This document shows positions 42,534 through 51,016 of a stretch of 64,000 nucleotides of DNA, one piece after another (within the stretch, counting starts at the first letter, position 1; each line of letters begins with the position of its first letter). The notes under the pieces were generated by a model. That model saw only the letters and a list, made by a program, of their open reading frames with translations. It was not told the origin of the DNA and did not search any database. The position numbers and the translations under genes are program-made. The DNA comes from TMP-24 sp041397305 (lineage in GTDB: Bacteria; Pseudomonadota; Alphaproteobacteria; Rhodobacterales; Rhodobacteraceae). Location of the stretch: contig JAWKWX010000006.1 in NCBI GenBank assembly GCA_041397305.1, positions 62,001-126,000 on the forward strand. Reading direction: 5' to 3'.

Positions 42534-43739
42534 TCAGACGTGATTAAAGACCAGGTTGAAATGCGCTGTCCAGTCGGGCAGCGCCAAAGGCGCCCGCCTG
42601 TTGCCTGGCGCCGACAGCGGCAGGATCGCCTCGACCCAGGCTTGCGGGTCGTCGGGCGGCAGGTAGGTGGCGTAATGGCCGATGACTTCCTGCGTGACCG
42701 ACAGGTCGGTTGCAATCACCGGAACCCCCATCGCCGCCGCTTCCGCCGGTGGAAAGCCGAAGCCCTCCGCCCGGCTTGGCGCCAGAAGCGCGCGCGATTT
42801 CAGCAGCATCGCGGCGACGGCGGCATCGGGCAGCCCGGTATGCTGGAAGATGCAGCGTCCGTGCAGCGAGGACCGCGCGAGATGACCGAGAAGCGCATCG
42901 CTGCCCCAGCCGCGGCGCCCGACAAGATGCAGGTGCGGCACCGATGTCACCGGCAGATGGGCCTGAAGCTGGGTCCAGACGTTGAAGAGAAGCCCGATGT
43001 TCTTTCGCGGCTCGATGGTGCCCAGACAGACGAAGCTCGCATGGTCGGGCCGGAAGCTCGCCGGAATCAGCGCCGGATCGGCCTCGGCGCATTCCACCCC
43101 CAGGGGCGCGATCAGCACCTTGCCCTCGGGCTGCATGTGAAGTGCCAGGCGGCGCGCTGCGGATTGCGAGGGACAGAAGATGATATCGGCCTGAAGGGCG
43201 ACACCGTCGAGCGCGGCGGCGAACCGCTCGGTTGCCCCGGTCGCCGACCAGTTGGGATGGTCGAGCGGGATCGCGTCATGCAGCATGACCGCGGTTTTCA
43301 GGCCCGCCTTGCGCGCGCTCTTCAGCGTCCGGTCGGCAAGGTTCATGTGGCCGACCGAAATCCAGCTGCCGTTACCCTCGGCGCGGCGCTTCAGCCAGCC
43401 CGTCAGCGCGCCGGGCCTGAGGCGCGCGACCGCGATCTCGCGCAGGGCCGCCTCAAGCGCGGGCGTTCGCCGGGGCCCCGAAAGCAGGCGTCCGGCAAGA
43501 CCGGGCGCAGGCAGGCTCGCCACATTGTCGATCCAGCCCAGAACCTTGCGCGCATCGGCCCCGTCGATCATCAGCCAGCCAAGGGCGGCGCGGCTGGCCA
43601 GATAGAAGGGCGCATGCGCGGCGATCAACCCCTTCAGATAGGCGCGCTCCACCCGGTCGATCCCGGTCAGCGGCCCACCATCGGCACGCGCCACGAGCCG
43701 GGTGATGTCGAGGATGCGAAGCGGCGGCCTATCGGTCAT
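42534..43739 (-). CDS. GT4-family glycosyltransferase
   Basis: A 401-residue GT-B enzyme. ATG 43739 (MTDRPPLRILDITRL) overlaps the galE end by 11 bases; a frame 10 codons longer runs deeper into galE. The donor-binding half has FVCLGTIEPRKNIGLLF and LAPSRAEGFGFPPAEAAAMGVPVIA, with the usual E-x7-E region. It probably transfers a sugar from a nucleotide donor onto the lipid-linked or growing glycan at the inner membrane. The acceptor is unknown. Confidence 0.85.
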   Translation of the reverse strand: MTDRPPLRILDITRLVARADGGPLTGIDRVERAYLKGLIAAHAPFYLASRAALGWLMIDGADARKVLGWIDNVASLPAPGLAGRLLSGPRRTPALEAALREIAVARLRPGALTGWLKRRAEGNGSWISVGHMNLADRTLKSARKAGLKTAVMLHDAIPLDHPNWSATGATERFAAALDGVALQADIIFCPSQSAARRLALHMQPEGKVLIAPLGVECAEADPALIPASFRPDHASFVCLGTIEPRKNIGLLFNVWTQLQAHLPVTSVPHLHLVGRRGWGSDALLGHLARSSLHGRCIFQHTGLPDAAVAAMLLKSRALLAPSRAEGFGFPPAEAAAMGVPVIATDLSVTQEVIGHYATYLPPDDPQAWVEAILPLSAPGNRRAPLALPDWTAHFNLVFNHV

Positions 43740-44715
43740 AGTGGCCCGACTGATGCCAGCGCCAGGCATCGGCGATCATCTCTTTCATGGTCGAGCGCGC
43801 GGGCGTCCATCGAAGATCGCGCATGGCCCGTTCGGAACCGCAGACGAGTTTCACCGCGTCGCCCGCCCGGCGATCTCCGTAGATGACCGGCACGGGGCGG
43901 TTGGTCACTGTCCCGGCCTGATCGATCACCTCGCGCACCGAAAATCCCCTGCCGCTGCCCAGGCAGAAGACACGCGGCGCTCCGCCGCTTTCCAGCCACC
44001 TCAAGCCCTCGACATGTGCGCCCACCAGATCCATCACATGCACATAGTCGCGCACGCAGGTGCCGTCCACCGTAGGATAATCGGTGCCAAAGACGGTCAG
44101 CGCCGGACGCTGCCCGTCGATGGCGTCCAGCATCAGCGGAATGAGATGGGTTTCGGGCCGGTGAAACTCGCCGACCTCGCCCTCCGGATCGGCACCCGCC
44201 ACGTTGAAATAGCGAAAGATCACGGGCCTCAGCCCGTGCGAGGCGGCGAAATCGCCCAGCATCTGCTCGATGGCATGTTTCGACTTGCCGTAAGCGTTGA
44301 TCGGCCGCGCTTCCGTCTCTTCGTCCAGGACAACGCCGTCCTGGTCGCCATAGACCGCGCAGGTCGAAGAGAAGATGAACTGGCGGCAGTCCGCCGCCAC
44401 CGCCGCTTCGATGAGGTTGAGCGATGACAGCACATTGGCGCGCCAGTAACGCCCCGGGTCGCGCATGGCATCGCCGACGAGCGAGAGCGCAGCGAAATGC
44501 ATCACCGCCTCGGGCCGCCATTTCGCGAAAACCTCGTCCAGTCGCGTCCGGTCGGCCAGATCGCCTTGTTCGAACGGGCCGAACTTCACCGCGTCCCGCC
44601 AGCCGGTCACCAGGCTGTCGAAGGTCACCGGCAGATAGCCCGCGCGCGCAAGCGCCTTGCAGGCGTGAGAGCCGACATAGCCGGCCCCACCGGTCACCAG
44701 AATGGGTCGTGGCAT
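43729..44715 (-). CDS. galE: UDP-glucose 4-epimerase
   Basis: A 328-residue NAD-dependent epimerase interconverting UDP-glucose and UDP-galactose. It has the Rossmann motif ILVTGGAGYVGSHACKAL, SSTCAVYG, the catalytic Tyr/Lys in NAYGKSKHAIEQML and the PVIFRYFNVAGADPEG substrate segment. It starts ten bases after galU and overlaps the following GT4 gene, so galU, galE and the transferase genes form one unit supplying and using UDP-hexoses. Confidence 0.94.
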   Translation of the reverse strand: MPRPILVTGGAGYVGSHACKALARAGYLPVTFDSLVTGWRDAVKFGPFEQGDLADRTRLDEVFAKWRPEAVMHFAALSLVGDAMRDPGRYWRANVLSSLNLIEAAVAADCRQFIFSSTCAVYGDQDGVVLDEETEARPINAYGKSKHAIEQMLGDFAASHGLRPVIFRYFNVAGADPEGEVGEFHRPETHLIPLMLDAIDGQRPALTVFGTDYPTVDGTCVRDYVHVMDLVGAHVEGLRWLESGGAPRVFCLGSGRGFSVREVIDQAGTVTNRPVPVIYGDRRAGDAVKLVCGSERAMRDLRWTPARSTMKEMIADAWRWHQSGHYDR

Positions 44716-44725
44716 CGAGCCCTGC

Positions 44726-45619
44726 TTATTCGGCAGCCTTCCGCATGGCTGTCATTTCAAGAAGGAACTGCTGGAACTCGTCACGAAGCTCGGCGCGGGC
44801 AAGGCCGAAGGCGACGGTGGCCTGCAGGAAACCGGCCTTCGAACCGCAGTCGAACCGCTGACCGCGGAAGCGGTAGCCATAGACATTGTCCGATGTCGCG
44901 ATTTCGCGGGCGATCGCATCGGTCAGCTGGATCTCGCCACCCGCGCCCTGCTGCTTGGCTTCGAGGTTGCGCAGGACGCCCGGCGACAGGATGTAGCGGC
45001 CGATGACCGCAAGGTTCGACGGCGCTTCCGCGGCCTTGGGTTTTTCGACCATGCCCTTCACCGACACGAGCGCGCCCATATCCTCGCGGATGTCGAGCAC
45101 ACCGTAGGAGGAGGCTTTCTCGGCCGGAACTTCCATCGCGGCGACCATGTTGCCGCCGGTGTCCTGATAGGCCTCGACCATCTGCTGAAGGCAGGGCTTT
45201 TCCGCAGCGATCACATCGTCGGGCAGGAGGACCGCGAAAGGTTCGTCGCCGATCAGGCGGCCCGCGCACCAGACGGCATGGCCGAGGCCAAGCGCCTTGT
45301 GCTGGCGGACATAGGCGATGGCGCCGGAATCCATGTTGGTGGACTGAAGCACTTCGAGAAGATCTTTCTTCCCGGCGGCGCGCAGGTTCGATTCCAGCTC
45401 GTGCGCATGGTCGAAATAATCTTCAAGCGCGCCCTTGCCGCGCGAGGTGACGAAGATGAACTCCTCGATCCCGGCCGCACGCGCCTCGTCGATGGCGTAC
45501 TGGATCAGCGGCCGGTCGACGAGCGTCATGATCTCTTTCGGGATCGATTTGGTGGCCGGCAGGAACCGTGTCCCCAGCCCCGCCACGGGGAATATCGCCT
45601 TGGTAACCCTGCGATTCAT
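44726..45619 (-). CDS. galU: UTP-glucose-1-phosphate uridylyltransferase
   Basis: A 297-residue nucleotidyltransferase making UDP-glucose. ATG 45619 (MNRRVTKAIFPVAGLGTRFL) was chosen as the family start; upstream codons give a non-family extension. The signature GLGTRFLPATKSIPKEIMTL, the VLLPDDVI segment and the substrate loop VEKPKAAEAPS are present. It is first in the galU-galE-glycosyltransferase-sulfotransferase operon, downstream of a 172-base gap that probably holds the promoter. Confidence 0.95.
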   Translation of the reverse strand: MNRRVTKAIFPVAGLGTRFLPATKSIPKEIMTLVDRPLIQYAIDEARAAGIEEFIFVTSRGKGALEDYFDHAHELESNLRAAGKKDLLEVLQSTNMDSGAIAYVRQHKALGLGHAVWCAGRLIGDEPFAVLLPDDVIAAEKPCLQQMVEAYQDTGGNMVAAMEVPAEKASSYGVLDIREDMGALVSVKGMVEKPKAAEAPSNLAVIGRYILSPGVLRNLEAKQQGAGGEIQLTDAIAREIATSDNVYGYRFRGQRFDCGSKAGFLQATVAFGLARAELRDEFQQFLLEMTAMRKAAE

Positions 45620-45754
45620 TTTGCACCCTTGTAAACATCGCCCGAACAGGCGCGGTATTTCTTCTAGTTCCGCCATAACCGTCGGACAAGACTTGGACAA
45701 TCCTACGGCAAATTGTCGCCGCCGACGGGGGGAATTTGCGAAAGATCACCCCAG

Positions 45755-45767
45755 TAACGCTACGTTA
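45755..45767. promoter_or_regulatory. inverted repeat in the galU upstream gap
   Basis: TAACG-CTA-CGTTA lies 136 bases before the galU ATG. On the minus strand a possible promoter TTGTCC-N17-TATGGC lies between it and galU. Both are weak candidates. Confidence 0.3.
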
Positions 45768-45791
45768 GTTGAAAATACGGAAACCGGGGAG

Positions 45792-47015
45792 TCAGGTTTT
45801 CCGGAAACCAGAGCGAAAGCCTGCCTCTTCGCGCAAAAGGCGTGCAGCAAAACGCCAGAAGCGGAAAAAACGGTCGGTTCTGTGGGATTTTCCGAACAGT
45901 CCGCCGGTCTGCTGCCAATAGCCTTCCGAGAATCGGCGCTGGTGAAAGAGCGCGGTCGGCGAAAAGAGATACAGCTGCACGATGGCGCCGTCTGCCGCCT
46001 GTTGCCGTGCCTCGCGCCGCAATCGTCGGCCCTGCCAGGGCCGACCAGAGAGAATCACCTGCCGACGATCCTGTTGCGGAACTTGTCGAAAGGCGCCGGG
46101 ATCCGCCGCTGGCAGGGCTTGCAGCGGGGCCAACGGTCGCATCAGGCCGTCGTCAAACCCCGCAGCCGCCGTCGCCACCAGCGCTTCGGCCCCTTCCGCC
46201 GACAGGCGGCCCGCGCGCCTGTAGGCCACGGCTCTCTTCCGCTCGCGCGCGAGCATCTCCTCGCGCGCCATGGCGATCTCTTCACCGGTCGCGCCGTGGC
46301 GGCGCAGTGTGACCGCGCTGCTGGCGCCTGCGTCGAAAAGCGAGGTCACCGTCCGGTCGACGCGCCTGCGCGGCCCGTCGGCCTTGCGGTGCTGGACGCG
46401 CGCCGCGGGCACCACGGCGACGAGCGCGCGCCTCGCGGCGAGGCGCAGGTTCAGTTCGGTTTCGTCGAGGTAGTAGGCGAGTGCGGGATCGAACCCGCCC
46501 AAGGCGGCGACGGTCCTCCGCCGGTAGGCGCAGTTCACGCCCTTGATCTCCACGGCGGTGCCCGCGGATGCCCGATGCAGGCTGACCGCGTGACCCGGGA
46601 GGGAAAGCGGCCCGGTCCGGAGCAGCCGATCGACCGTACCTCCCGCCCATTCGTACGAAAGGCCGTTCCAGCCCAGAACGAACCCGCCCGCGGCGTCGAC
46701 CTCGGGATTGCCAAAGGGCGCGGTCAGGTGATGCAGCCACAGCGGCTCGGGCACGGCGTCATCGTCGATGAAGGCCACCACCTCGCCCGCCGCGGCGGCG
46801 ATACCGGCATTGCGTGCCGCCGAGATATTCGGCGCGTCGAAGGAAATGGTTCTGACGGGGAATCGCGCGGCAATCTCGAGGCTGGCGGGATCGGCGACGA
46901 CCAGAACCTCGAATGCCGGATGGTCGAGAAGCGAAACCGCGCTCAGGCAGCGATGCAGGCAATCGGGCCGGTGGCGCGAGACGATGATCAGGCTGACGGT
47001 CGCGCCGCCCGTCAT
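45792..47015 (-). CDS. GT2-family glycosyltransferase
   Basis: A 407-residue transferase. ATG 47015 overlaps the kdsB stop (ATGA), and the protein opens with MTGGATVSLIIVSRHRPDCL; the longer frame inside kdsB was rejected. GT-A motifs are VLVVADPAS, the acidic AFIDDDAVP motif and YYLDETELNLRL. The C-terminal 100 residues are basic with little homology. Its coupling to kdsB and cysQ suggests a Kdo- or sulfate-linked polysaccharide, but the sugar cannot be told. Confidence 0.85.
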   Translation of the reverse strand: MTGGATVSLIIVSRHRPDCLHRCLSAVSLLDHPAFEVLVVADPASLEIAARFPVRTISFDAPNISAARNAGIAAAAGEVVAFIDDDAVPEPLWLHHLTAPFGNPEVDAAGGFVLGWNGLSYEWAGGTVDRLLRTGPLSLPGHAVSLHRASAGTAVEIKGVNCAYRRRTVAALGGFDPALAYYLDETELNLRLAARRALVAVVPAARVQHRKADGPRRRVDRTVTSLFDAGASSAVTLRRHGATGEEIAMAREEMLARERKRAVAYRRAGRLSAEGAEALVATAAAGFDDGLMRPLAPLQALPAADPGAFRQVPQQDRRQVILSGRPWQGRRLRREARQQAADGAIVQLYLFSPTALFHQRRFSEGYWQQTGGLFGKSHRTDRFFRFWRFAARLLREEAGFRSGFRKT

Positions 47016-47812
47016 GCCATGCCCATCTCCGCCATCATCGCCTCGATCCGCGCGACGTCGGAAGGGTTGTTCAGTTCCCAGAACTGGCGGCCTTTCGCTT
47101 CGACCTCGACGCAGAGGATCTGACGGCCGCGTTCGAGGAACCTCAGCTGTTCCAGCCCTTCGAGGTTTTCGAGCGGACCCATGTCCCAGCCGACGTAGTC
47201 CCTCAGCGCCCCCGGCCGGTAGGCATAGACGCCGACATGGTGGAAGACCGGCGTATGTTCGCTGTCGGCATAGCTGCGCGAGGTGAAGGGGACGACTTCC
47301 TTCGAGAAATAGAGGGCCCGGCGGTCGTGGGTGAAGACGGCGGTCGTGCCGCCGACACGGCCGTTCCGGCGATCTTCCAGAAAACCGTTCAACGCCCGCC
47401 CGTCGCAGCGCAGGACCGGGGTCGCCACATCGGCCCCACGGTCGGCCCTGAGGCCCGCCACCAGATCCTCGACGAACCAGGCGGGCGTCAGCGGCGCATC
47501 GCCCTGCAGGTTCACCACGATATCGTATTTCCATCCAAGCACCGCCTGCGCCTCGGCGCAGCGTTCGGTGCCGTTGCGGCAGGCCTCAGAGGTCATCACC
47601 ACCTCGGCACCGAAAGCCTGCGCATGGGTGCGAATACGGTCGTCGTCGGTCGCGACCACCACGCGATCGGCGCCCTTGACGGCCATCGCCGCCTCCCAGC
47701 TGCGGCGCACAAGGCTGCGCACCCCGCCGCCCGCGCCCTTCAGTTCGACAAGCGGCTTTCCGGGGTACCGGGTCGAGGCATAGCGGGCGGGAATGACAAT
47801 GAGGACAGACAC
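47012..47812 (-). CDS. kdsB: 3-deoxy-manno-octulosonate cytidylyltransferase (CMP-Kdo synthetase)
   Basis: A 266-residue enzyme activating Kdo with CTP. Family motifs VIPARYASTRYPGKPLVEL, VVVATDDDRI, MTSEACRNGTER and NLQGDAPL are clear. The start is GTG 47812, whose first base is the last base of the cysQ stop (TAGTG), so translation is coupled. The following GT2 gene overlaps by four bases. With kdsA and kdsD it completes the route to CMP-Kdo apart from the Kdo-8-P phosphatase, not seen here. Confidence 0.93.
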   Translation of the reverse strand: MSVLIVIPARYASTRYPGKPLVELKGAGGGVRSLVRRSWEAAMAVKGADRVVVATDDDRIRTHAQAFGAEVVMTSEACRNGTERCAEAQAVLGWKYDIVVNLQGDAPLTPAWFVEDLVAGLRADRGADVATPVLRCDGRALNGFLEDRRNGRVGGTTAVFTHDRRALYFSKEVVPFTSRSYADSEHTPVFHHVGVYAYRPGALRDYVGWDMGPLENLEGLEQLRFLERGRQILCVEVEAKGRQFWELNNPSDVARIEAMMAEMGMA

Positions 47813-48606
47813 TATTTCACCAGAAGGACGCCCGGAGCATAGGCGATGAAAAAGGGATTTTCGAAACCGGGCTTGCCGTAGGTGAAGGGAGAATGATCGT
47901 CGAACCGCACCATTTCACCGCCCGCGCCGCGCAGGACGGCATCGCCCGCAGCCGTGTCCCATTCCATCGTCCGCCCGAGACGCGGGTAGAGGTCGGCCTC
48001 ACCCGTCGCGACAAGGCAGAATTTCAGCGACGATCCCGCGCTCGTCATGTCGGCCACCGCATACTGGGCGATGTAATCATCCGTCGCCTGATCGCGGTGA
48101 GACTTCGACGCCACAACCATCAGGCCGCGATTGTCGGGGGTCGAAACCCCGATCGGCTTCGTCTCACCGGGCCGGCCCTTGTCGAACGGGCCGATCTCTT
48201 CGACCGAGCGCCCGTCGGCGAGCGTGTAGAAGAGCCGTCCCTTGGCGGGGGCATAGACCACGCCGCGCAAGGGCACGCCCGCCTCGACATAGGCGATATT
48301 CACGGTGAAATCGCCGCGCCGCTGGACGAATTCCTTGGTGCCGTCCAGCGGATCGACAATCAGGAAGGTCGAGACGGACTGACCGTGGCTTGCCGCCTGC
48401 TCTTCGGTGACGAGCGCAATCGAAGGAAAGGCTTCCGCCAGCCCTTCCGAGATCAGCGCATCCGCCGCCTCGTCCGCCGCCGTAACCGGGCTCGCGTCGG
48501 ATTTCGCGCGCACCTCGAAGTCGGGCGCCTCGTAGATCTCCATGATCCGCTCGCCCGCTTCCAGGGCGAGGCGTCTCATGACGAAGGCAAGCCGGTCGAA
48601 ATCCAC
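47812..48606 (-). CDS. cysQ: 3'(2'),5'-bisphosphate nucleotidase CysQ
   Basis: A 264-residue inositol-monophosphatase-fold enzyme that hydrolyses PAP to AMP. GTG 48606 was preferred because AAGGGGCG lies just upstream and the longer frame extends into the kpsM promoter region. Metal and phosphate motifs are VTEEQAA, IVDPLDGTKEFVQRRGDF and the late EWDTAAGDAVLRGAGG. PAP is the by-product of PAPS-dependent sulfotransferases, and a candidate sulfotransferase lies at the other end of this gene block. First gene before kdsB. Confidence 0.9.
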   Translation of the reverse strand: MDFDRLAFVMRRLALEAGERIMEIYEAPDFEVRAKSDASPVTAADEAADALISEGLAEAFPSIALVTEEQAASHGQSVSTFLIVDPLDGTKEFVQRRGDFTVNIAYVEAGVPLRGVVYAPAKGRLFYTLADGRSVEEIGPFDKGRPGETKPIGVSTPDNRGLMVVASKSHRDQATDDYIAQYAVADMTSAGSSLKFCLVATGEADLYPRLGRTMEWDTAAGDAVLRGAGGEMVRFDDHSPFTYGKPGFENPFFIAYAPGVLLVK

Positions 48607-48745
48607 AATATCGCCCCTTTTTTCGGCCAGATTGAATGACGCGCGCCGGGTCCTTATGATCCGGTGCAAAGGAAACGGCAAGAATTTGGTGTCAGTATCG
48701 GCCAAAGCCCGCGGGGCGCGGGCCGACAGTCGGGAACGAGAGGCG

Positions 48746-49567
48746 ATGTTCAGTCAGGGACGGCGGCCAAGAAGCTCTTTCGAGGCGACGCTCGAAACAT
48801 TCGACCTGATCTATCACTGCACCGTGCGTTCGCTACGGGGGAGCGGGTCGAACGCGCTGTTCGAGCTGGTGTCGAACTTCATGCAGACGATCGTCATGGT
48901 TCTCGCGCTCTATGTCACCATGACGCTGATGGGATATACGGCAAACGCCATGCGCGGCGACTTTCTCGTTTTCCTGATCACTGGCGTGATGTCCTATGTG
49001 ACCTACAAGAAGACCACCGGCTCGGTCTTCGGCTCCGAAGGTGCGGCCTCGCCGATGATGCTGCATGCACCCATGAATCCTGCGATCGCGCTTGTCGCGG
49101 CCTGCCTCAGCTCGCTCTATCTGCAGATCGTCACAGCCGTCGTGATCCTCTTCGGCTATCACTGCGCCTTCAAGCCGGTCGAGATCAACGAACCCGTCTT
49201 TGCCTTCACGATGCTGTTGCTCGCCTGGCTTTTCGGGATCGGCACGGGGCTGGTGCTGCGCGCGATCAAGCCCTGGGCGCCGAAGCTCGCGCCCACCCTG
49301 ATGCTGATTGTCCAGCGGGTAAATATCTTCGCCTCGGGCAAGATGGTGGTCGGCAACAGCCTGAGCTTCTCGCTTCTTTATCTCTTCAGCTGGAACCCGC
49401 TGTTCCACGTCATCGACCAGATGCGCGGGGCGGTCTTCATCAACTATATCCCGCGCAATTCCTCGGTCGAATATGCGCTGATCGCGTCGCTGGTGCTGAT
49501 CGTCATCGGCATGATGGGCGATTTCTTCACCCGTCAGCGCGTGTCGCTCAGCTGGTACGCGCGCTGA
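48746..49567 (+). CDS. kpsM: capsule polysaccharide ABC transporter permease, KpsM-like
   Basis: A 273-residue ABC-2 type permease with about six membrane segments. ATG 48746 follows GAGAGG. It carries the typical loop AASPMMLHAPMNPAIALVAAC and a C-terminal half with SWNPLFHVIDQMRGAVF, as in polysaccharide exporters. It should pair with KpsT at 25304, 23 kb away; no second ATPase gene is adjacent. It is divergent from cysQ, with which it shares the 139-base gap. Confidence 0.88.
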   Translation: MFSQGRRPRSSFEATLETFDLIYHCTVRSLRGSGSNALFELVSNFMQTIVMVLALYVTMTLMGYTANAMRGDFLVFLITGVMSYVTYKKTTGSVFGSEGAASPMMLHAPMNPAIALVAACLSSLYLQIVTAVVILFGYHCAFKPVEINEPVFAFTMLLLAWLFGIGTGLVLRAIKPWAPKLAPTLMLIVQRVNIFASGKMVVGNSLSFSLLYLFSWNPLFHVIDQMRGAVFINYIPRNSSVEYALIASLVLIVIGMMGDFFTRQRVSLSWYAR

Positions 49568-49675
49568 GGGGCCGCTCCTCGTGCCCCGCGCGCACGCCTC
49601 GCTGATATTGCTCGACGCGACCACATTAGGGCCGGGGCGCGCGCGCGCCGCGTGCCGATCGGGCGGATTCAGGGT

Positions 49676-50494
49676 CTAGAGGCCCAGCACGTCCATCATG
49701 TCATACTGGCCGGGCTTGCGGTCCTGGCCCCAGAGCGCGGCCCTCAGCGCGCCGCGCGCGAAGATCGCGCGATCGGTTGCGATATGGCGCAGCACGATCC
49801 GCTCGCCGTCGGCCGCGAAGATCACGTCATGTTCGCCCACGATGTCGCCACCCCGGATCGCCGAAAGGCCGATGTCGCCACGCTTGCGCGCGCCGGTGAT
49901 CCCGTCGCGCCCGCTCTCGCGGTGGTCGGCAAGTGGGATGCCACGACCTGCGGCAGCGGCCTCGGCCAGCATCAGCGCGGTGCCGGAGGGCGCGTCGACC
50001 TTCATGCGGTGATGGGCCTCCACCACTTCGATATCCCAGTCGGCGTCCAGCGCTTCGGCAACTTTCCGCGTCAGACGGGTCAGGAGGTTCACGCCAAGGC
50101 TCATGTTGCCCGCGCGCACGATCACCGCGTGACGGGCAGCGGCGGCGATCTTCTTCAGATGTTCCTCCTCCAGACCGGTCGTGCCGATCACATGCACGGC
50201 GCGGGCCTGCGCGGCCAGCGCCGCGAATTCCACGGTCGCGGCCGGGGCGGTAAAGTCGATCACCGCCTGGGCTGTCGCGAAGGCCTGCAACGGGTCGTCG
50301 GTGACGCTAACGCCGATCGCGGCCCCGCCCATCGCCTGGCCAAGGTCCATCCCGACCCAGCCGTGGCCATTCCGCTCCACCGCGCCGACCAGCCGCGCCC
50401 GGTCGGACCGCAATATCTCGCGCACCAGCATCTGGCCCATGCGCCCGGAGACGCCGGTGATCACGATGCCGGGACGCTGGGATCGGTCGGACAT
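49676..50494 (-). CDS. dapB: 4-hydroxy-tetrahydrodipicolinate reductase
   Basis: A 272-residue enzyme of lysine/diaminopimelate synthesis. ATG 50494 (MSDRSQRPGIVITGVSGRMG) starts at the NAD(P)-binding strand; the upstream 35-codon extension was dropped. Typical motifs: GTTGLEEEHL, the active-site EAHHRMKVDAPSGTAL and the C-terminal TDRAIFARGALRAALW. Product goes to DAP for peptidoglycan. Divergent from rbfA and convergent with kpsM. Confidence 0.95.
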   Translation of the reverse strand: MSDRSQRPGIVITGVSGRMGQMLVREILRSDRARLVGAVERNGHGWVGMDLGQAMGGAAIGVSVTDDPLQAFATAQAVIDFTAPAATVEFAALAAQARAVHVIGTTGLEEEHLKKIAAAARHAVIVRAGNMSLGVNLLTRLTRKVAEALDADWDIEVVEAHHRMKVDAPSGTALMLAEAAAAGRGIPLADHRESGRDGITGARKRGDIGLSAIRGGDIVGEHDVIFAADGERIVLRHIATDRAIFARGALRAALWGQDRKPGQYDMMDVLGL

Positions 50495-50590
50495 GGCTGC
50501 ACTCCTCTCAGGCAGGCATTCCTTAGCCGGTCGGAACCGCCTTGGCAAAGCCCCGTTGCGGGCCTCGGGCGATTGGCCTAAATGGGGCGC

Positions 50591-51016
50591 ATGGCACAAA
50601 AGCGCTTCTCATCGGGCTCCGGCCCCTCGCAACGCCAGCTGCGCGTGGGCGAACTGATCCGCCACACGCTCGCGCAGGTCCTGGCGCGCGGCGAGGTGCA
50701 TGACCCCGATCTGAACCGCTTTTCGATCACGGTGGGCGAAGTGCGCACCTCGCCGGACCTCAAGGTCGCCACCGCCTATGTGCTGCCGCTCGGCGGCCGC
50801 GACGCCGATGCGGCCCTTGTTGCCCTGAACCGCAACCGGACAGAGCTGCGCCGGCTTGTGTCGCGCGAGATGACGCTGAAATTCGCGCCCGAACTGCGGT
50901 TCATGATCGACGAGACCTTCGACCGTCTCGACGAGACGCGCAGGCTTTTCTCGGACGAACGCGTGCAGCGCGACGTCGCCCGGACGGATGGACCGGAAGA
51001 TGAAGCACTGGACTAG
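50591..51016 (+). CDS. rbfA: 30S ribosome-binding factor RbfA
   Basis: A 141-residue KH-type protein needed for 16S rRNA 5' maturation. Recognisable segments: RQLRVGELIRHTLAQVL, ITVGEVRTSPDLKVATAYV and the C-terminal APELRFMIDETFDRLDE. ATG 50591 is preferred over 50582, as GGGG lies closer to it, but the difference is three residues. truB follows after one intervening gene, matching the common rbfA-truB pairing. Confidence 0.93.
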   Translation: MAQKRFSSGSGPSQRQLRVGELIRHTLAQVLARGEVHDPDLNRFSITVGEVRTSPDLKVATAYVLPLGGRDADAALVALNRNRTELRRLVSREMTLKFAPELRFMIDETFDRLDETRRLFSDERVQRDVARTDGPEDEALD

